A stretch of DNA of 64,000 bases from Thiomonas delicata (GTDB lineage Bacteria > Pseudomonadota > Gammaproteobacteria > Burkholderiales > Burkholderiaceae_C), in NCBI RefSeq assembly GCF_900088825.1, contig NZ_LT592170.1, positions 1,042,852 to 1,106,851 on the forward strand. Reading direction: 5' to 3'. The notes below the pieces were generated by a model. That model had not been told where the DNA came from. It did no database searches and worked only from the letters and a program-made list of their open reading frames with translations. Position numbers and translations under genes: made by a program. The stretch's first letter is position 1, and every line of letters begins with the position of its first letter. Shown piece by piece: positions 36,522 through 46,657 of this stretch.

Positions 36522-38675
36522 ATGCCTCCCCGCCCGCGCAGCCCGGCAGCTTCCCCACCCAAGCCCACCTCGCCCGGCGAGCGCCTGGGCCTGCGCAGCG
36601 ACTGGGACTACGCCCTGCATCTGCCGCTGCACTACATCGACGAAACCCGCATCACGCCCATCGCCGACTTGCGCGAGGCGCGCTCCGCGCTGGTGCAGGC
36701 CCGCGTGACGCAGTCCGAGGTGGCGGGTTCCTCGCGCCGGCAACTGCGCGTGCAGGTGGCCGATGCCAGCGGCACCCTGGAGCTGCGTTTTTTCCACTTC
36801 TACCCCAATTGGTCGCGCCAGTACGCGCCGGGCAAGCTGCTGCGCATCCTTGGCGAGCCGCGCGCCGGGCTGTTCGGCATGGAGATGGTGCACCCCGCCT
36901 GCCGCGTGGCGGCGCCCGACGCGCCGTTGCCCGAGCGCCTGACCCCGGTCTACCCGGCCGGCGCGGGGATCGGCCAGGCATGGCTGCGCAAGGCCATCGC
37001 CGCCGCGCGCGCCAGGCTGGACATGCGCGAGTGGCTTCCCGCCGAACTCCTTCGCCGCCTGCACCTGCCCGACATGGCCGGCACGCTGGACCTGCTGCAC
37101 GCGCCGCCGCCCGGCACGCCGCTGGCGTCGCTGGAGGACCGCAGCCATCCCGCCTGGCAGCGTGTGAAGTTCGACGAGCTGCTGGCCCAGCAACTCGCAC
37201 AGCAGCAGGCGCGCGCCAAGCGGACGGGTCTGCGGGCATGGCCGCTTGTCCGGCGCGCCGGGCCCGACCGCCTGGAAACGCGCCTGCTCGCCGCGCTGCC
37301 CTTCGCGCTCACGCCCGACCAGCAGGCCTGCGCCGCCGAAATCGCCGCCGATCTCGCGCAGGACCGGCCCATGCACCGGTTGCTGCAGGGCGACGTCGGC
37401 AGCGGCAAGACCGTGGTGGCGGCGCTGGCCGCTGCCCAGGCCGTCGACGCCGGTTTCCAGTGCGCGCTCATGGCGCCCACCGACATCCTGGCGACCCAGC
37501 ACCTGCGCAAGCTGGCCGACTGGCTGCAGCCGCTGGGCGTGAGGGTGGCGTGGCTGTCGGGCGCGCAGACCAAACGTGAGCGCGACGCCGCGCTGAAGCT
37601 CGCCGCCAGCGGCGAGGCTCAGCTGGTGGTGGGCACCCACGCGGTCATCCAGGACAAGGTGCGCTTCACCCGGCTGGGCCTGGCCATCGTCGACGAGCAG
37701 CACCGCTTCGGCGTGGCCCAGCGCTTGTCGCTGCGCGCCAAGGGTATGGACCGCGGCGGGGACGAGGTGCGCGAACCGCACTTGCTGATGATGAGCGCCA
37801 CGCCCATACCGCGCACCCTGGCCATGGCGGTGTTCGGTGACCTGGATGTTTCCACCATTGCCCACCTGCCACCCGGGCGCAGTCCCGTGCGCACCCGCGT
37901 GTTCGCCGCCGACAAGCGCGACGCCGTCGTGCAGCGCGTGCGCGAGCTCGTCGCCGCCGGGCGCCAGGTTTACTGGGTCTGTCCGCTCGTGGAAGACGTT
38001 GCGCCGACCGTCGCGGCGATGCCGGCGCAACGCGAAAGCGGAGCGCCAGCGCGCGGCCGAACCCCGCGCCGAAACGAGATGCTGGAACTGCGCGCCGCCG
38101 AGGCCACGTTCGCCGAACTGCAGGCGGTGCTGGGCGAGGACGCGGCGCAGGTGGGCCTGCTGCACGGGCGGCTCGCGGCCGCGCGCAAGGCGCAGGTCAT
38201 GGCCGATTTCGCCGCCGGGCGGCTGCGCCTGCTCGTGGCCACCACGGTGATCGAGGTCGGCGTGGATGTGCCGGCGGCCACCCTCATGGTCATCGAGCAT
38301 GCCGAACGCTTCGGCCTGTCGCAGCTGCACCAGTTGCGTGGGCGGGTGGGGCGAGGGACCGACGCCGCCGAATGCCTGCTGCTGTTCACGCCCCCGCTTT
38401 CGGCCATGGCGCGCGAACGGCTGCAGGCTTTGCGCGACAGTGCCGACGGTTTCGTGCTCGCGCAAAAAGACCTGGAGCTGCGCGGCCCCGGCGAGTTGCT
38501 GGGCCAGCGCCAGTCCGGCCTGCAGGCCTTGCGCCATGCCGACTTGCAGACCGATGCCGCCTTGCTGGAATCCGCGCGGGAAGCCGCCTTGTGGCTGCTG
38601 CGCCATGACCCGGAGGCGGCGCGGCAACACCTGCACCGCTGGCTCGGGGGGCGGCTGGACTGGCTGGCGGCCTGA
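36522..38675 (+). CDS. recG: ATP-dependent DNA helicase RecG
   Basis: A superfamily 2 helicase of 717 residues that reverses stalled replication forks and branch-migrates Holliday junctions. It has the N-terminal wedge (OB) domain (VAGSSRRQLRVQVADASGTL), Walker A GDVGSGKT, the DEQHRFG motif, SATPIPRTLA and the C-terminal QLRGRVGRG. The ATG at 36522 is chosen; the frame is open upstream to 36354. recG followed by oxyR is a common betaproteobacterial order. Confidence 0.94.
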   Translation: MPPRPRSPAASPPKPTSPGERLGLRSDWDYALHLPLHYIDETRITPIADLREARSALVQARVTQSEVAGSSRRQLRVQVADASGTLELRFFHFYPNWSRQYAPGKLLRILGEPRAGLFGMEMVHPACRVAAPDAPLPERLTPVYPAGAGIGQAWLRKAIAAARARLDMREWLPAELLRRLHLPDMAGTLDLLHAPPPGTPLASLEDRSHPAWQRVKFDELLAQQLAQQQARAKRTGLRAWPLVRRAGPDRLETRLLAALPFALTPDQQACAAEIAADLAQDRPMHRLLQGDVGSGKTVVAALAAAQAVDAGFQCALMAPTDILATQHLRKLADWLQPLGVRVAWLSGAQTKRERDAALKLAASGEAQLVVGTHAVIQDKVRFTRLGLAIVDEQHRFGVAQRLSLRAKGMDRGGDEVREPHLLMMSATPIPRTLAMAVFGDLDVSTIAHLPPGRSPVRTRVFAADKRDAVVQRVRELVAAGRQVYWVCPLVEDVAPTVAAMPAQRESGAPARGRTPRRNEMLELRAAEATFAELQAVLGEDAAQVGLLHGRLAAARKAQVMADFAAGRLRLLVATTVIEVGVDVPAATLMVIEHAERFGLSQLHQLRGRVGRGTDAAECLLLFTPPLSAMARERLQALRDSADGFVLAQKDLELRGPGELLGQRQSGLQALRHADLQTDAALLESAREAALWLLRHDPEAARQHLHRWLGGRLDWLAA

Positions 38676-38784
38676 GCGGTCGCCGTCGGCGTGTCCGCAC
38701 GCGTCGTTCACGAGTCATTGAAGAAGCGCAGGTCTTTTTCATAGGACCAGGCAATTCATGCCGTAGTCTGGTTTAATTTCATCT

Positions 38785-39789
38785 ATGACATTGACCGAAC
38801 TCCGCTATATCGTTGCCGTGGCCCGTGAGCGCCATTTCGGGCGCGCCGCCGAAGCCTGTTTCGTCAGCCAACCCACGTTGTCGGTGGCCATCAAGAAGCT
38901 GGAAGAGGAGCTGGACGTGAAGCTTTTCGAGCGCGGCGGCACCGAGGTCAGCATCACCCCCATCGGCAACGAAATCATCGAGCAGGCCCAGCGCGTGCTC
39001 GAACAGGCGGCCGGCATCAAGGAAATCGCCAAGCGCGGCAAGGATCCCCTGGCGGGCCCCCTGCGCCTGGGCGTGATCTACACCGTGGCGCCTTATCTGC
39101 TGCCGCCGCTGGTCAAGCAGGTGATCCGGTCCACGCCGCAGATGCCCTTGTTGCTGCAGGAACAGCTCACCGTCAAGCTGCTGGACATGCTGCGCAACGG
39201 CGAGCTGGACGTAGCCATCCTGGCCGAGCCCTTTCCCGACCATGGCCTGGCCATCGCGCCGTTGTACGACGAACCCTTCCTGGTGGCCGTGCCGCACGGC
39301 CACCGCCTGGCGCATGGCGCGCCGGTGAGCAGCGAGGCGATCCGGGACGAAACCATGTTGCTGCTGGGAACCGGGCACTGCTTCCGCGACCACGTGCTGG
39401 AAGTCTGCCCGGAGTTCGCAAGGTTCTCGCCGGACGCCGGCGGCATCCGCAAGAGTTTCGAGGGTTCGTCGCTGGAAACCATCAAGCACATGGTCGCCTC
39501 GGGCATGGGCATCACCATCCTGCCCAAGCTGTCGGTGCCGTTCGAGCCCGGCAAGGCGCCGCCGGAGGGGCCGGGGCAGATCTGCTACGTGCCGTTTCGA
39601 GAGCCCGTGCCGTCGCGCCGCGTCGTGCTGGCATGGCGCAAGAGCTTCACCCGCCTGGAAGCCATCGAGGCCTTGCGTCGCGCGGTGCTGGCGTGTGATC
39701 TGCCTGGCGTGAGCAAGCTCGCGCCGGCTCCCGCGCCGGAACACAAGACAAAACCCAAAGCTGAACCCAGGCAGGCCAGGGCGGCGTGA
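38785..39789 (+). CDS. oxyR: LysR-family peroxide regulator OxyR
   Basis: A 334-residue transcription factor with a LysR helix-turn-helix (FGRAAEACFVSQPTLSVAIK) and a sensor domain. The redox pair is Cys199 and Cys208 in GHCFRDHVLEVC, the same residue numbers and spacing as in E. coli OxyR, so peroxide sensing by disulfide formation is very likely. A 30-residue Pro/Lys-rich tail extends beyond the normal C terminus. It lies 109 bases downstream of recG. Confidence 0.94.
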   Translation: MTLTELRYIVAVARERHFGRAAEACFVSQPTLSVAIKKLEEELDVKLFERGGTEVSITPIGNEIIEQAQRVLEQAAGIKEIAKRGKDPLAGPLRLGVIYTVAPYLLPPLVKQVIRSTPQMPLLLQEQLTVKLLDMLRNGELDVAILAEPFPDHGLAIAPLYDEPFLVAVPHGHRLAHGAPVSSEAIRDETMLLLGTGHCFRDHVLEVCPEFARFSPDAGGIRKSFEGSSLETIKHMVASGMGITILPKLSVPFEPGKAPPEGPGQICYVPFREPVPSRRVVLAWRKSFTRLEAIEALRRAVLACDLPGVSKLAPAPAPEHKTKPKAEPRQARAA

Positions 39790-39810
39790 ACCGACCCGGC
39801 GCGCAGGGAT

Positions 39811-40287
39811 TCATTCCACCTGCAAGGCCTGCGAGTTCTTCACTTCTTCCATCACCGCGTAGGTGTGGGTTTCGCGCACGCCCGGCAGGCTCAGCAGCAC
39901 GCTGCCGAGAAAATCGCGGTAGGCCGGCATGTCGGCCACGCGGGTCTTGAGCAGGTAGTCGAAGCCGCCTGCCACCATGTGGCATTCCATGATCTCGGGC
40001 CGATTGCTCACCGCGGCCTTGAACTGGTCGAACACGTCGGGCGAGGTGCGGTCGAGCACCACCTCGATGAACACCAGCAACGCGGCGCCGAGCTTTTGCG
40101 GATTGAGCTTGGCTTCGTAGCCAAGGATGAATTTCTCGCGCACCAACCGCCGCACGCGTTCGAGCACGGCGGTGGGCGACAGATGCACGGCCTGGGCCAG
40201 TGCCAGGTTGGACATGCGTCCATCGCTCTGCAGCAGGGCAAGGATGCGCCGGTCGACGCGATCGAGGGTGTTGGCGGGGTCTTTCAT
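39811..40287 (-). CDS. Lrp/AsnC-family regulator (Lrp-like)
   Basis: A 158-residue feast/famine regulator with an N-terminal helix-turn-helix (LDRVDRRILALLQSDGRMSN, then SPTAVLERVRRLV) and a ligand domain (IMECHMVAGGFDYLLKTRV). The segment SPTAVLERV-RLVREKFILGYEA resembles global Lrp and PutR-type proteins more than AsnC. It lies downstream of the acetoacetate decarboxylase gene on the same strand, with 123 bases between, and convergent with oxyR. Confidence 0.88.
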   Translation of the reverse strand: MKDPANTLDRVDRRILALLQSDGRMSNLALAQAVHLSPTAVLERVRRLVREKFILGYEAKLNPQKLGAALLVFIEVVLDRTSPDVFDQFKAAVSNRPEIMECHMVAGGFDYLLKTRVADMPAYRDFLGSVLLSLPGVRETHTYAVMEEVKNSQALQVE

Positions 40288-40410
40288 GGTTGAGCCTCCG
40301 AAGTTTCTATGAATTGTGAACGGATTAAACGTATTAATTGTCGCTTGAAACCCCCATATCCTTACACAAACCAGCTCGCCACATGCCGTTTGTCCTGCCG
40401 GCGTTGAACG

Positions 40411-41151
40411 CTATTTGCCAAGGTAGTCGTGCACGACCTTGCCGAGGCCCAGCGTGAGGTCCGACACGAGGTGCACGGCGGACAACACTTCCAGCACCGG
40501 CAAGCTGGCAACGGGAGCCAGCGCATGCGCGTGCAATTCCAGCGCGGCCGGCCCACTCCAGGCGCCCTTGACCGTCACGTCTTCCAGGAAATAGGTGACG
40601 AGTTCGCAGATGCGCGGCGAGCAATCCACGTCCGGGATGATCTTGAGCAGGTAGTTGGGCGCCAGCAGGCTTTTGCGCACGGCTTCCAGATCGAGCGCCT
40701 CGTGCTTGTAGCCCATGGTGCCGGTGGCGATGCGCACCGATCCGTAGTCCAGCGTGCCCAGCAGCGTGTCCGACTCCACGCGCAGGCGGGGCTTGGCGAG
40801 CTTTTTCGGAAAACCCCAGATTTCGCGCCCGCCGGCCAGCGGCGCCTCGTCGTCCAGAAACATGGCGATCTGGTAGGTGCCGGGCTTGCCCTTGTAGGTG
40901 ACGGGAACGACCTGGCCCGACTCGGTGTAGTCGCCGAAACCGGTGGAATCGGGCATGCGGATGAACTCGAACTTGGCGGTGTCGCCGGCCGGATTCAGCG
41001 GCTCCGGCACCAGTTCACGCAGGGCCCGCGGGTCGGTGCGGTAGGTGATGATGAGAAATTCGCGATCCACGAAGCGGTAGGGGCCACGCGGATAGGCCGG
41101 GCTGGACAAGGGCATGGAAAAGGCGGATTTCGCGACGTTCTTGGCTTGCAT
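40411..41151 (-). CDS. adc: acetoacetate decarboxylase
   Basis: A 246-residue enzyme, the usual length for Adc, which decarboxylates acetoacetate to acetone through a Schiff-base lysine. The catalytic region is [17 protein letters not shown], with the first Lys after GFP as the nucleophile. The ATG at 41151 has GGAG at proper distance; an upstream ATG at 41193 would add 14 residues. Acetoacetate is also an end product of Phe/Tyr breakdown, so a link to hppD-phhA is possible though the genes are 18 kb apart. Confidence 0.9.
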   Translation of the reverse strand: MQAKNVAKSAFSMPLSSPAYPRGPYRFVDREFLIITYRTDPRALRELVPEPLNPAGDTAKFEFIRMPDSTGFGDYTESGQVVPVTYKGKPGTYQIAMFLDDEAPLAGGREIWGFPKKLAKPRLRVESDTLLGTLDYGSVRIATGTMGYKHEALDLEAVRKSLLAPNYLLKIIPDVDCSPRICELVTYFLEDVTVKGAWSGPAALELHAHALAPVASLPVLEVLSAVHLVSDLTLGLGKVVHDYLGK

Positions 41152-41708
41152 GGCAACACTCCATTGATGGGTAGGGTATTCAGTCTGTGCCATGCAGCGA
41201 TGGAAGGTTCACGGAAATCTTGGCATTTCAGTTTCGCTTCATCGGTCGGCCGCGCGCCGATGGTTTGAGCCAGATGTCGTCCTGCGGCAGCAAGGGATGA
41301 ATGTTTCCAGGAGTGTGTGGCGAATCGCCGGCTAAAAGACATATCCTGACGGAATAAGTGTCTGCCTGCGGGTGGCAAATGCAACACTCATTTTGGGGGG
41401 GCAGAGTATCGCTCGCATGGCGCTGCCCGTCGAAGCATTGTGCGCGCTGCTTCGCCGCCCTGTGCCTGTTCTTGCGCCCGAAGTGCGAGGAGTCGCGGCG
41501 CGGGTGGGTGTTCGCCGAATCGGCGCCGCGCATCCAGAGCCGGGCGCGGTCGCCGATCAGGGCTGCAATTGGCCCCGCTGGCGACGACGCCAACCGCAAT
41601 ATGATCGGCGCCACCGCTGGCGTGCAGTGCCTTTGTCGTCAACGCTGCTCCGCTGCTGCAAGGAGGTTTGAAGCGTGCCCCTTCGCATTCAATCTGCAAC
41701 GCGGATTA
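41152..41708. other. 557-base gap between adc and pilY1
   Basis: No convincing gene is present. Short open frames on both strands (for example 41372-41671 plus) lack similarity, normal codon pattern and ribosome-binding sites. The first part should contain the adc promoter; the rest may be the 3' region of the pilus operon. I found no clear T-tract terminator. Confidence 0.4.
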
Positions 41709-44588
41709 TCAATACTGGCGCCACGCAACCGGTTTGTTCATCACGCTGCCGCCAAACAAAATCGGGCTGATCGGGTTTTGGGGATTCGGCGCTTGGCTAT
41801 TGCCAGGGTAGACGACAGTCCCATTCTGCGTGACTGAAACCGACGGCGTATATGGAATTCCAGATCCCAGCGAAACAATGCCGTTAGTGATCGCATTGTT
41901 TTTGTAAGTGATGGGGATTTTCGGTAAGCCGCCAGACAATAAATCGAATAGATCGTAATATCCAACCCCTACTAAGGAGCAGCTCGATGTGGGCGGTACG
42001 TATACCGGCACAATCAACACTCCGTTGACCAAGGTAGGCGGCGCAGAGATCTGCCCCCCGCTTTGCAACGGCATAACAGAGGTGCTGGATTGCAGACTGC
42101 CGCTACTGCCATTAGGTAAATACCCGCTGGGGCTCGTGCCGCCACTGCTCGCCCAAAGGATTTGGGAGGTGCCTCCTGACAATGAGAATGCCGTGATTTC
42201 GTTCTGGGTTGCCGCCCAGATATAGGGCAGTCCGTTAATCTCCGTGTATCCAACAAAGTTGATCGGCGCCTTGGGGCTGGTGGTGGCCACTTGCACCGCG
42301 TTCCCCGCATCCGATGAGGCGGTGCCGGAGACGTTCAAACTCCACACACCGCCGTTGTTGTCACCGATCCATACGGAACCCGTGGATGATACGTATGTGA
42401 TTAAACTATTTGCGACGAAGGGGAGCGCGGCTGAAATGGCGGTCCCACTCGCCGGGAGTCCGGTTGCTACATTCTGCTCATACAACGTGCTGGTGGTGAC
42501 GGCGCTACTACCAGTTCCGGTAGTTGTATTGACGATGTATAAAGCATATTGCGTGTTATTGACGGTCACGATCACCGGCGCTTGTTCTTGGGGCGATGTC
42601 GCATGCGGTACCGTAACCATAGTCCCCCACGTTTGGCTGGTGGGCAATGGCGGGGAGGTCGAGCTGCCGCTGGTATTGCTGCTGAGTTTGAGCGCATAGT
42701 GATAAGCGCCGCCTTGTGCAGTTCCCACGACATAAGTCGCCCAGTCGCTCGCGGCCGGGTTGGTACTCGTGTCGACGGCATCGGTCGTGGTGAAGCCACC
42801 GTCGAAGTAACCATAGGACTGAAAGTTTTTGTAGTCCCACAATGATGCAACGAACGGTCGCGGCATCCAGCCCCAGACCAGATCTCCAGTCGTGGCGTCC
42901 ACCGCGTAGAGAAAACCATCATTGCTGGTGAATAGCAAGAGTTTCTCTCGGTTGTTATTGTTCTGCGCGAAGGGTACATAGCCACCCAGGCTCAAGAAAT
43001 TGGCGTTTCCAGGCGGGCCCAGATATTGAGCATGGTCGTTCTGGCTAAGGCCTCCGAGCATCCAGTTCAATTGCCGGCCGGCCAGATAAGAACAACCGCT
43101 CGGCCCGGCCGGGTAGGCGGGACTGGTCGTGTCGCCTGCGGTGTTGTAGGACGGGTCGAAGGTGAAGTCGAGAATGGTGCCGATGTTCGGCACGCAGGTG
43201 CTAATGTGCGACGAAGTCAAGGCGAACGCTGCCGAATCGAGCGATGTCAGCAAGGTCACAACGCCAGCGCCCGCAGGCGATCCCGTGGAGGGTGTTGGGC
43301 CGGTGGAGTACAGATCGCTCGTTCGTGCGCTGACTGGCATGTATTGAGGGTCTCCAGCATCCCACTTGTAGGCTCCGCTAGCTGTACCGACAGGGGCACT
43401 GGCGGCCGACGTGGGCGCGGCAACAGTCTGGAACGCCTGGACGTGGCCTGCAACCGGGTCGGGGTTGCTGCTCAACTCATAGATCAGACTACCTGCCGAG
43501 AGGGAAAGCGGTGCGATCGGAGAACTGGTCGCGCGTGTTGAAGGGCTTGCCTCAAAACAGGTGATTTCATGAACATTGTCGCTGCCCCCAGTGGACCCAC
43601 CAAAGCCAAAGAGGAAGCTGGGTGGCATGGGGCCGTTTGAAGATGAAATGTCCTGTTTGGTAATAACAGGCGTAAATCCTGTATTATTGTAATTGTAGGA
43701 GAAGCTTAATAATCCATTGGATGTAATTATGAGTTTGTATGTAATTGGTGTTGCCTGTGTTCTTGTTGTCGCGGACTCATTCGCAATTGGTTGATTGGAG
43801 GGTAATACTTTGTAGGCGCCAGGTATGGCTGCATAATCTGGAAGGCTGTGGTCTTCATAGCTGCCACCGTTTTTGCAGACTGCTTGGACCGTGGATGCTG
43901 TTGCTGATGGGTCAATGGCCTGCAAGGAAGCTAGGTTTATATTTCCATACCCACGAAGCCCGATTCGTCCTGGTTGGTAACCGTAGCCGGTTGCTGTGTT
44001 GTCACTCTGGTTCAAAAAATTTCCGTACTCGTCAATTCCCAAGCCAAGGTATGCACCAGCCATGCCGTTATATGGTGAGTTTGTATTCGAGCAACTATAG
44101 CCAAGGCTCCCGCCCCAGGCACCTATATTAGGCGCCTGCGTTCCATTGAGAAGATAGAACCCGATGCCATCGGCGCCATGGCCCCCTGAGTTGTCCCCGC
44201 CATAGGTGTAAGTTGTAAAGGTAACTTGAATACCTTGGTTGCTAGGAAATGGGGTCGTTGAGATGATGGCCCCATTTTGATGGTAATAACACGTTCCGTT
44301 GGCGCAGCCATTTGTAAATCGCAGTGCGCCAGAGCCTGGCGTGTCTTGATTATTCGTTAATCCGGTTTGGGTTTCGTTGCCGTAGTAAGCAAGTCCCTTG
44401 CATGCCGGGATTGAGCCAGTGCCATTTCCTGCTGTCAGGCAGGCGCCATTAAAGGCCTTCCAAGGTAAATTCGCAGAGGTGCCCGTGAAATCATCGACGA
44501 CAGTGGTTCCTGCTTGCGCAGTGGCTATGCCAAGACCAATGATTATTGGTAGTGTGCGGGCGATTTTCAAAAGAATATTTTTATACAT
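41709..44588 (-). CDS. pilY1: PilY1-like type IV pilus tip protein with N-terminal lectin-like domain
   Basis: A 959-residue exported protein with a signal peptide (KIARTLPIIIGLGIATAQAG). Residues about 27-340 look like an L-type lectin fold: VDDFTGTSANLPWKAFNG, HGADGIGFYLLNGTQ, GMAGAYLGLGIDEYGNF and SFLFGFGGSTGGSDNVHEI. The second half resembles the PilY1 beta-propeller (LLLFTSNDGFLYAVDATTGD then LVWGWMPR; WIGDNNGGVWSLN), ending in FGGSVMNKPVAWRQY. PilY1 proteins sit at the pilus tip and act in adhesion, assembly and mechanosensing. I could not find the DxDxDxxxD calcium site. The 5' kilobase is visibly AT-richer than the neighbours. It is the last gene of the minor-pilin cluster. Confidence 0.8.
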   Translation of the reverse strand: MYKNILLKIARTLPIIIGLGIATAQAGTTVVDDFTGTSANLPWKAFNGACLTAGNGTGSIPACKGLAYYGNETQTGLTNNQDTPGSGALRFTNGCANGTCYYHQNGAIISTTPFPSNQGIQVTFTTYTYGGDNSGGHGADGIGFYLLNGTQAPNIGAWGGSLGYSCSNTNSPYNGMAGAYLGLGIDEYGNFLNQSDNTATGYGYQPGRIGLRGYGNINLASLQAIDPSATASTVQAVCKNGGSYEDHSLPDYAAIPGAYKVLPSNQPIANESATTRTQATPITYKLIITSNGLLSFSYNYNNTGFTPVITKQDISSSNGPMPPSFLFGFGGSTGGSDNVHEITCFEASPSTRATSSPIAPLSLSAGSLIYELSSNPDPVAGHVQAFQTVAAPTSAASAPVGTASGAYKWDAGDPQYMPVSARTSDLYSTGPTPSTGSPAGAGVVTLLTSLDSAAFALTSSHISTCVPNIGTILDFTFDPSYNTAGDTTSPAYPAGPSGCSYLAGRQLNWMLGGLSQNDHAQYLGPPGNANFLSLGGYVPFAQNNNNREKLLLFTSNDGFLYAVDATTGDLVWGWMPRPFVASLWDYKNFQSYGYFDGGFTTTDAVDTSTNPAASDWATYVVGTAQGGAYHYALKLSSNTSGSSTSPPLPTSQTWGTMVTVPHATSPQEQAPVIVTVNNTQYALYIVNTTTGTGSSAVTTSTLYEQNVATGLPASGTAISAALPFVANSLITYVSSTGSVWIGDNNGGVWSLNVSGTASSDAGNAVQVATTSPKAPINFVGYTEINGLPYIWAATQNEITAFSLSGGTSQILWASSGGTSPSGYLPNGSSGSLQSSTSVMPLQSGGQISAPPTLVNGVLIVPVYVPPTSSCSLVGVGYYDLFDLLSGGLPKIPITYKNNAITNGIVSLGSGIPYTPSVSVTQNGTVVYPGNSQAPNPQNPISPILFGGSVMNKPVAWRQY

Positions 44589-44782
44589 AATGAAACCTCT
44601 TGCGCAGAGTGACGGAGGTGATTTTTTGCTTGTTCGTGGCGAATAAAGAGATGATGGGGTCGTTCATTAGGCAAACGTACTGGCGATGTATAATGTTTGC
44701 GCAGGAGTGGCTTGACAAGCCTCGTATTCGATATTTACGCTATAGGGATTGAATATCCGAGTGAATCTATCGGCATCAGTGC

Positions 44783-45385
44783 TCATGATGTTGGCGTGCA
44801 GAGTTTGAACACCGTTTCGGTGTTCGCAGCAGTGGCGCCGTTGGCTTCGGTCGTATGCAGGAAAATGTCGTAGTAGTTCGCCGTGTATCCGGTTGTGCCG
44901 CAGCTGTAGGCGTCAACGGGTTGGTTGGTGGGCACCACGGTCACCAAGGCGGTGTAGCCAGCGGGCAGGCTTGGCGGAGGGGGGGTGACGCTCGAGGCGG
45001 CGTTCGCCACGGTGTCGCAGGTGCTTGCGGCCTGGCATGTTTGCCAATAGGTCGCTGCGGTGCCGGTGCCGGGTACTGGCCAGGGCGAGCCCGTGTTCGG
45101 GGGTATATAGAACCAAGCTTTGCCGTTGGCGGCAATCTCCAATGGCACGCTGCCGGCGCTTTGCGCGGTCTGAATGATGGTTTGCTGCATGAGCCGCAGG
45201 GCCAGGTCGCTGGCCTGGACATCCTTCTGTCTTTGCATGGTGTTGCCAGTCATCGCGGTTTGCAGCAGGGTGCCGCGCATCGTGAACAACACGCCAAAGA
45301 GCAGGACCAGCAGGGTAATGAGCGTGAGCAGCATGACATAGCCCCGTTCGGGCCTGCGCGCCACAGGGCGGTTCAGTGCGGCCAT
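44783..45385 (-). CDS. pilX: PilX-like minor pilin
   Basis: A 200-residue protein with a basic leader and type III signal (RPERG-YVMLLTLITLLVLLF) followed by a hydrophobic helix lacking Glu5, as in PilX proteins. Cysteines in the C-terminal half (TCQAASTCD; YSCGTTGY; KLCTPTS) may form disulfides. It overlaps the end of pilW by 13 bases and would join the tip complex of priming minor pilins with PilV, PilW, FimT/FimU and PilY1. Confidence 0.82.
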   Translation of the reverse strand: MAALNRPVARRPERGYVMLLTLITLLVLLFGVLFTMRGTLLQTAMTGNTMQRQKDVQASDLALRLMQQTIIQTAQSAGSVPLEIAANGKAWFYIPPNTGSPWPVPGTGTAATYWQTCQAASTCDTVANAASSVTPPPPSLPAGYTALVTVVPTNQPVDAYSCGTTGYTANYYDIFLHTTEANGATAANTETVFKLCTPTS

Positions 45386-46656
45386 ATCTGGTTCCTGATG
45401 GCGATTTCGGATTCGAGGACGGAGAACCGGTCGGTCAGATAGGCCGCAGGCACCGTGTAGTTCACGAAACTGTCATTGCCTGGGCCGCCGGGGTTCGGGA
45501 TGGCGACCACACCACCACTTGGCCCTGAATACTTCGGGTCCCCGTGCAGGGTCTTGGTGACGATGGCGAACAGCACGCTGCGCACGGCGCTGGTGTAGTT
45601 GCCGGCGACCACGTCGGGCCAGGTCAGGTAGTTCGTGACGGCGCCGGAATTGGTTTCATCGACGCCAAAAAGGGCTTGCAAGCTCACGACGCCGGCCGCC
45701 ACGGGATTGGGTGTGCCCACAAGGGTGTCGTTCTCGGCGTTGATCACGGCGCGCATCAACATGGGATAGGTGCCGCCGTTGCCGTTGCCGAAGTTGCCGA
45801 TGTAATAGACCACGGATTGTTCGGTGCTGGTGCTTTGCGGTCCGAGGTCCGTGAGGCGAGACTGGATGAAGTTGGCGTTGGTTAGCTGGCCACCGGCGGG
45901 CAGGATGCCCGCGGCTTGAAGCTGCGGGTCGAATGCGGCATAACCCGTCGACGGAAACAGGTTGGTGCTTTTGCTGTTGACATAGGTCGACGAAGTGGAG
46001 GTGCTTGGGCCGACGTTGGAGATGGGCACGCGGAAGCACACCAGCTTGCCGTTCAAGGGCATGCGCAGCAAGGCGGCGTCGTTCGGGTTGATACCCGTGG
46101 TCGAGCCCAGGGGCAATGTGCTGCTGTTCAAGGCGCCTTGGCCAGTTGCGGCCTGGGTCGTCGAGTTTTGCACCACGTAAGTGGCGGGGTTGCCGTTGCT
46201 CGGCACCCGCAGCGCGCTGTTCGTGCCACTGAAGACCATCATGTCAGTGAATTGGCTGGCAGTGCCATACTGGCTAGGATCGGGCGTGCCGTTGAGGCTG
46301 GAGGTGGTTGGCAACGCCAGTGGCTGCGACGCGGCGGACACCGGGTACTGGAAGAAAGCGTTGCCGATGGGGGCCGTGCTGTTGTAGGCGAGCGTGACGC
46401 TGCAGCGTGATTGCACGCCGCCGAGCATGAACCCTGCATTGCTGAGGTCGCGGGTCAGCAAGTCCAGTGCGGCGCGGGATTGGTTGTCGCGCTGCGTGAC
46501 ATCGGACATTTGAATGTTTTGACGTGTGAGCGCCGATTGCACGATGAGTACGGAAAGCGAAAAGATGAGCCCTGCGACCAGGGCGACCATCAACTCGATG
46601 AGGGTCAGCCCATGCTGACGCGGCTTGGCTCGAAGCAAGGTGCGGGCTGGGGCCAT
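45373..46656 (-). CDS. pilW: PilW-like minor pilin
   Basis: A 427-residue pilin-like protein. The prepilin peptidase site is QHG-LTLIELMVALVAGLIF with Glu5 present, then a long Ser/Thr/Asn-rich globular domain with few cysteines. Length and layout fit the PilW family. The ATG at 46656 is favoured over one at 46701 because the leader before the cleavage site is then about 16 residues. One base separates it from pilV. Confidence 0.85.
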   Translation of the reverse strand: MAPARTLLRAKPRQHGLTLIELMVALVAGLIFSLSVLIVQSALTRQNIQMSDVTQRDNQSRAALDLLTRDLSNAGFMLGGVQSRCSVTLAYNSTAPIGNAFFQYPVSAASQPLALPTTSSLNGTPDPSQYGTASQFTDMMVFSGTNSALRVPSNGNPATYVVQNSTTQAATGQGALNSSTLPLGSTTGINPNDAALLRMPLNGKLVCFRVPISNVGPSTSTSSTYVNSKSTNLFPSTGYAAFDPQLQAAGILPAGGQLTNANFIQSRLTDLGPQSTSTEQSVVYYIGNFGNGNGGTYPMLMRAVINAENDTLVGTPNPVAAGVVSLQALFGVDETNSGAVTNYLTWPDVVAGNYTSAVRSVLFAIVTKTLHGDPKYSGPSGGVVAIPNPGGPGNDSFVNYTVPAAYLTDRFSVLESEIAIRNQIWPH

Positions 46657-46657
46657 G

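Noticed and set aside
41372-41671. Small open frame in the adc-pilY1 gap
   Set aside because: No start signal, no similarity and Arg/Pro-rich chance composition.
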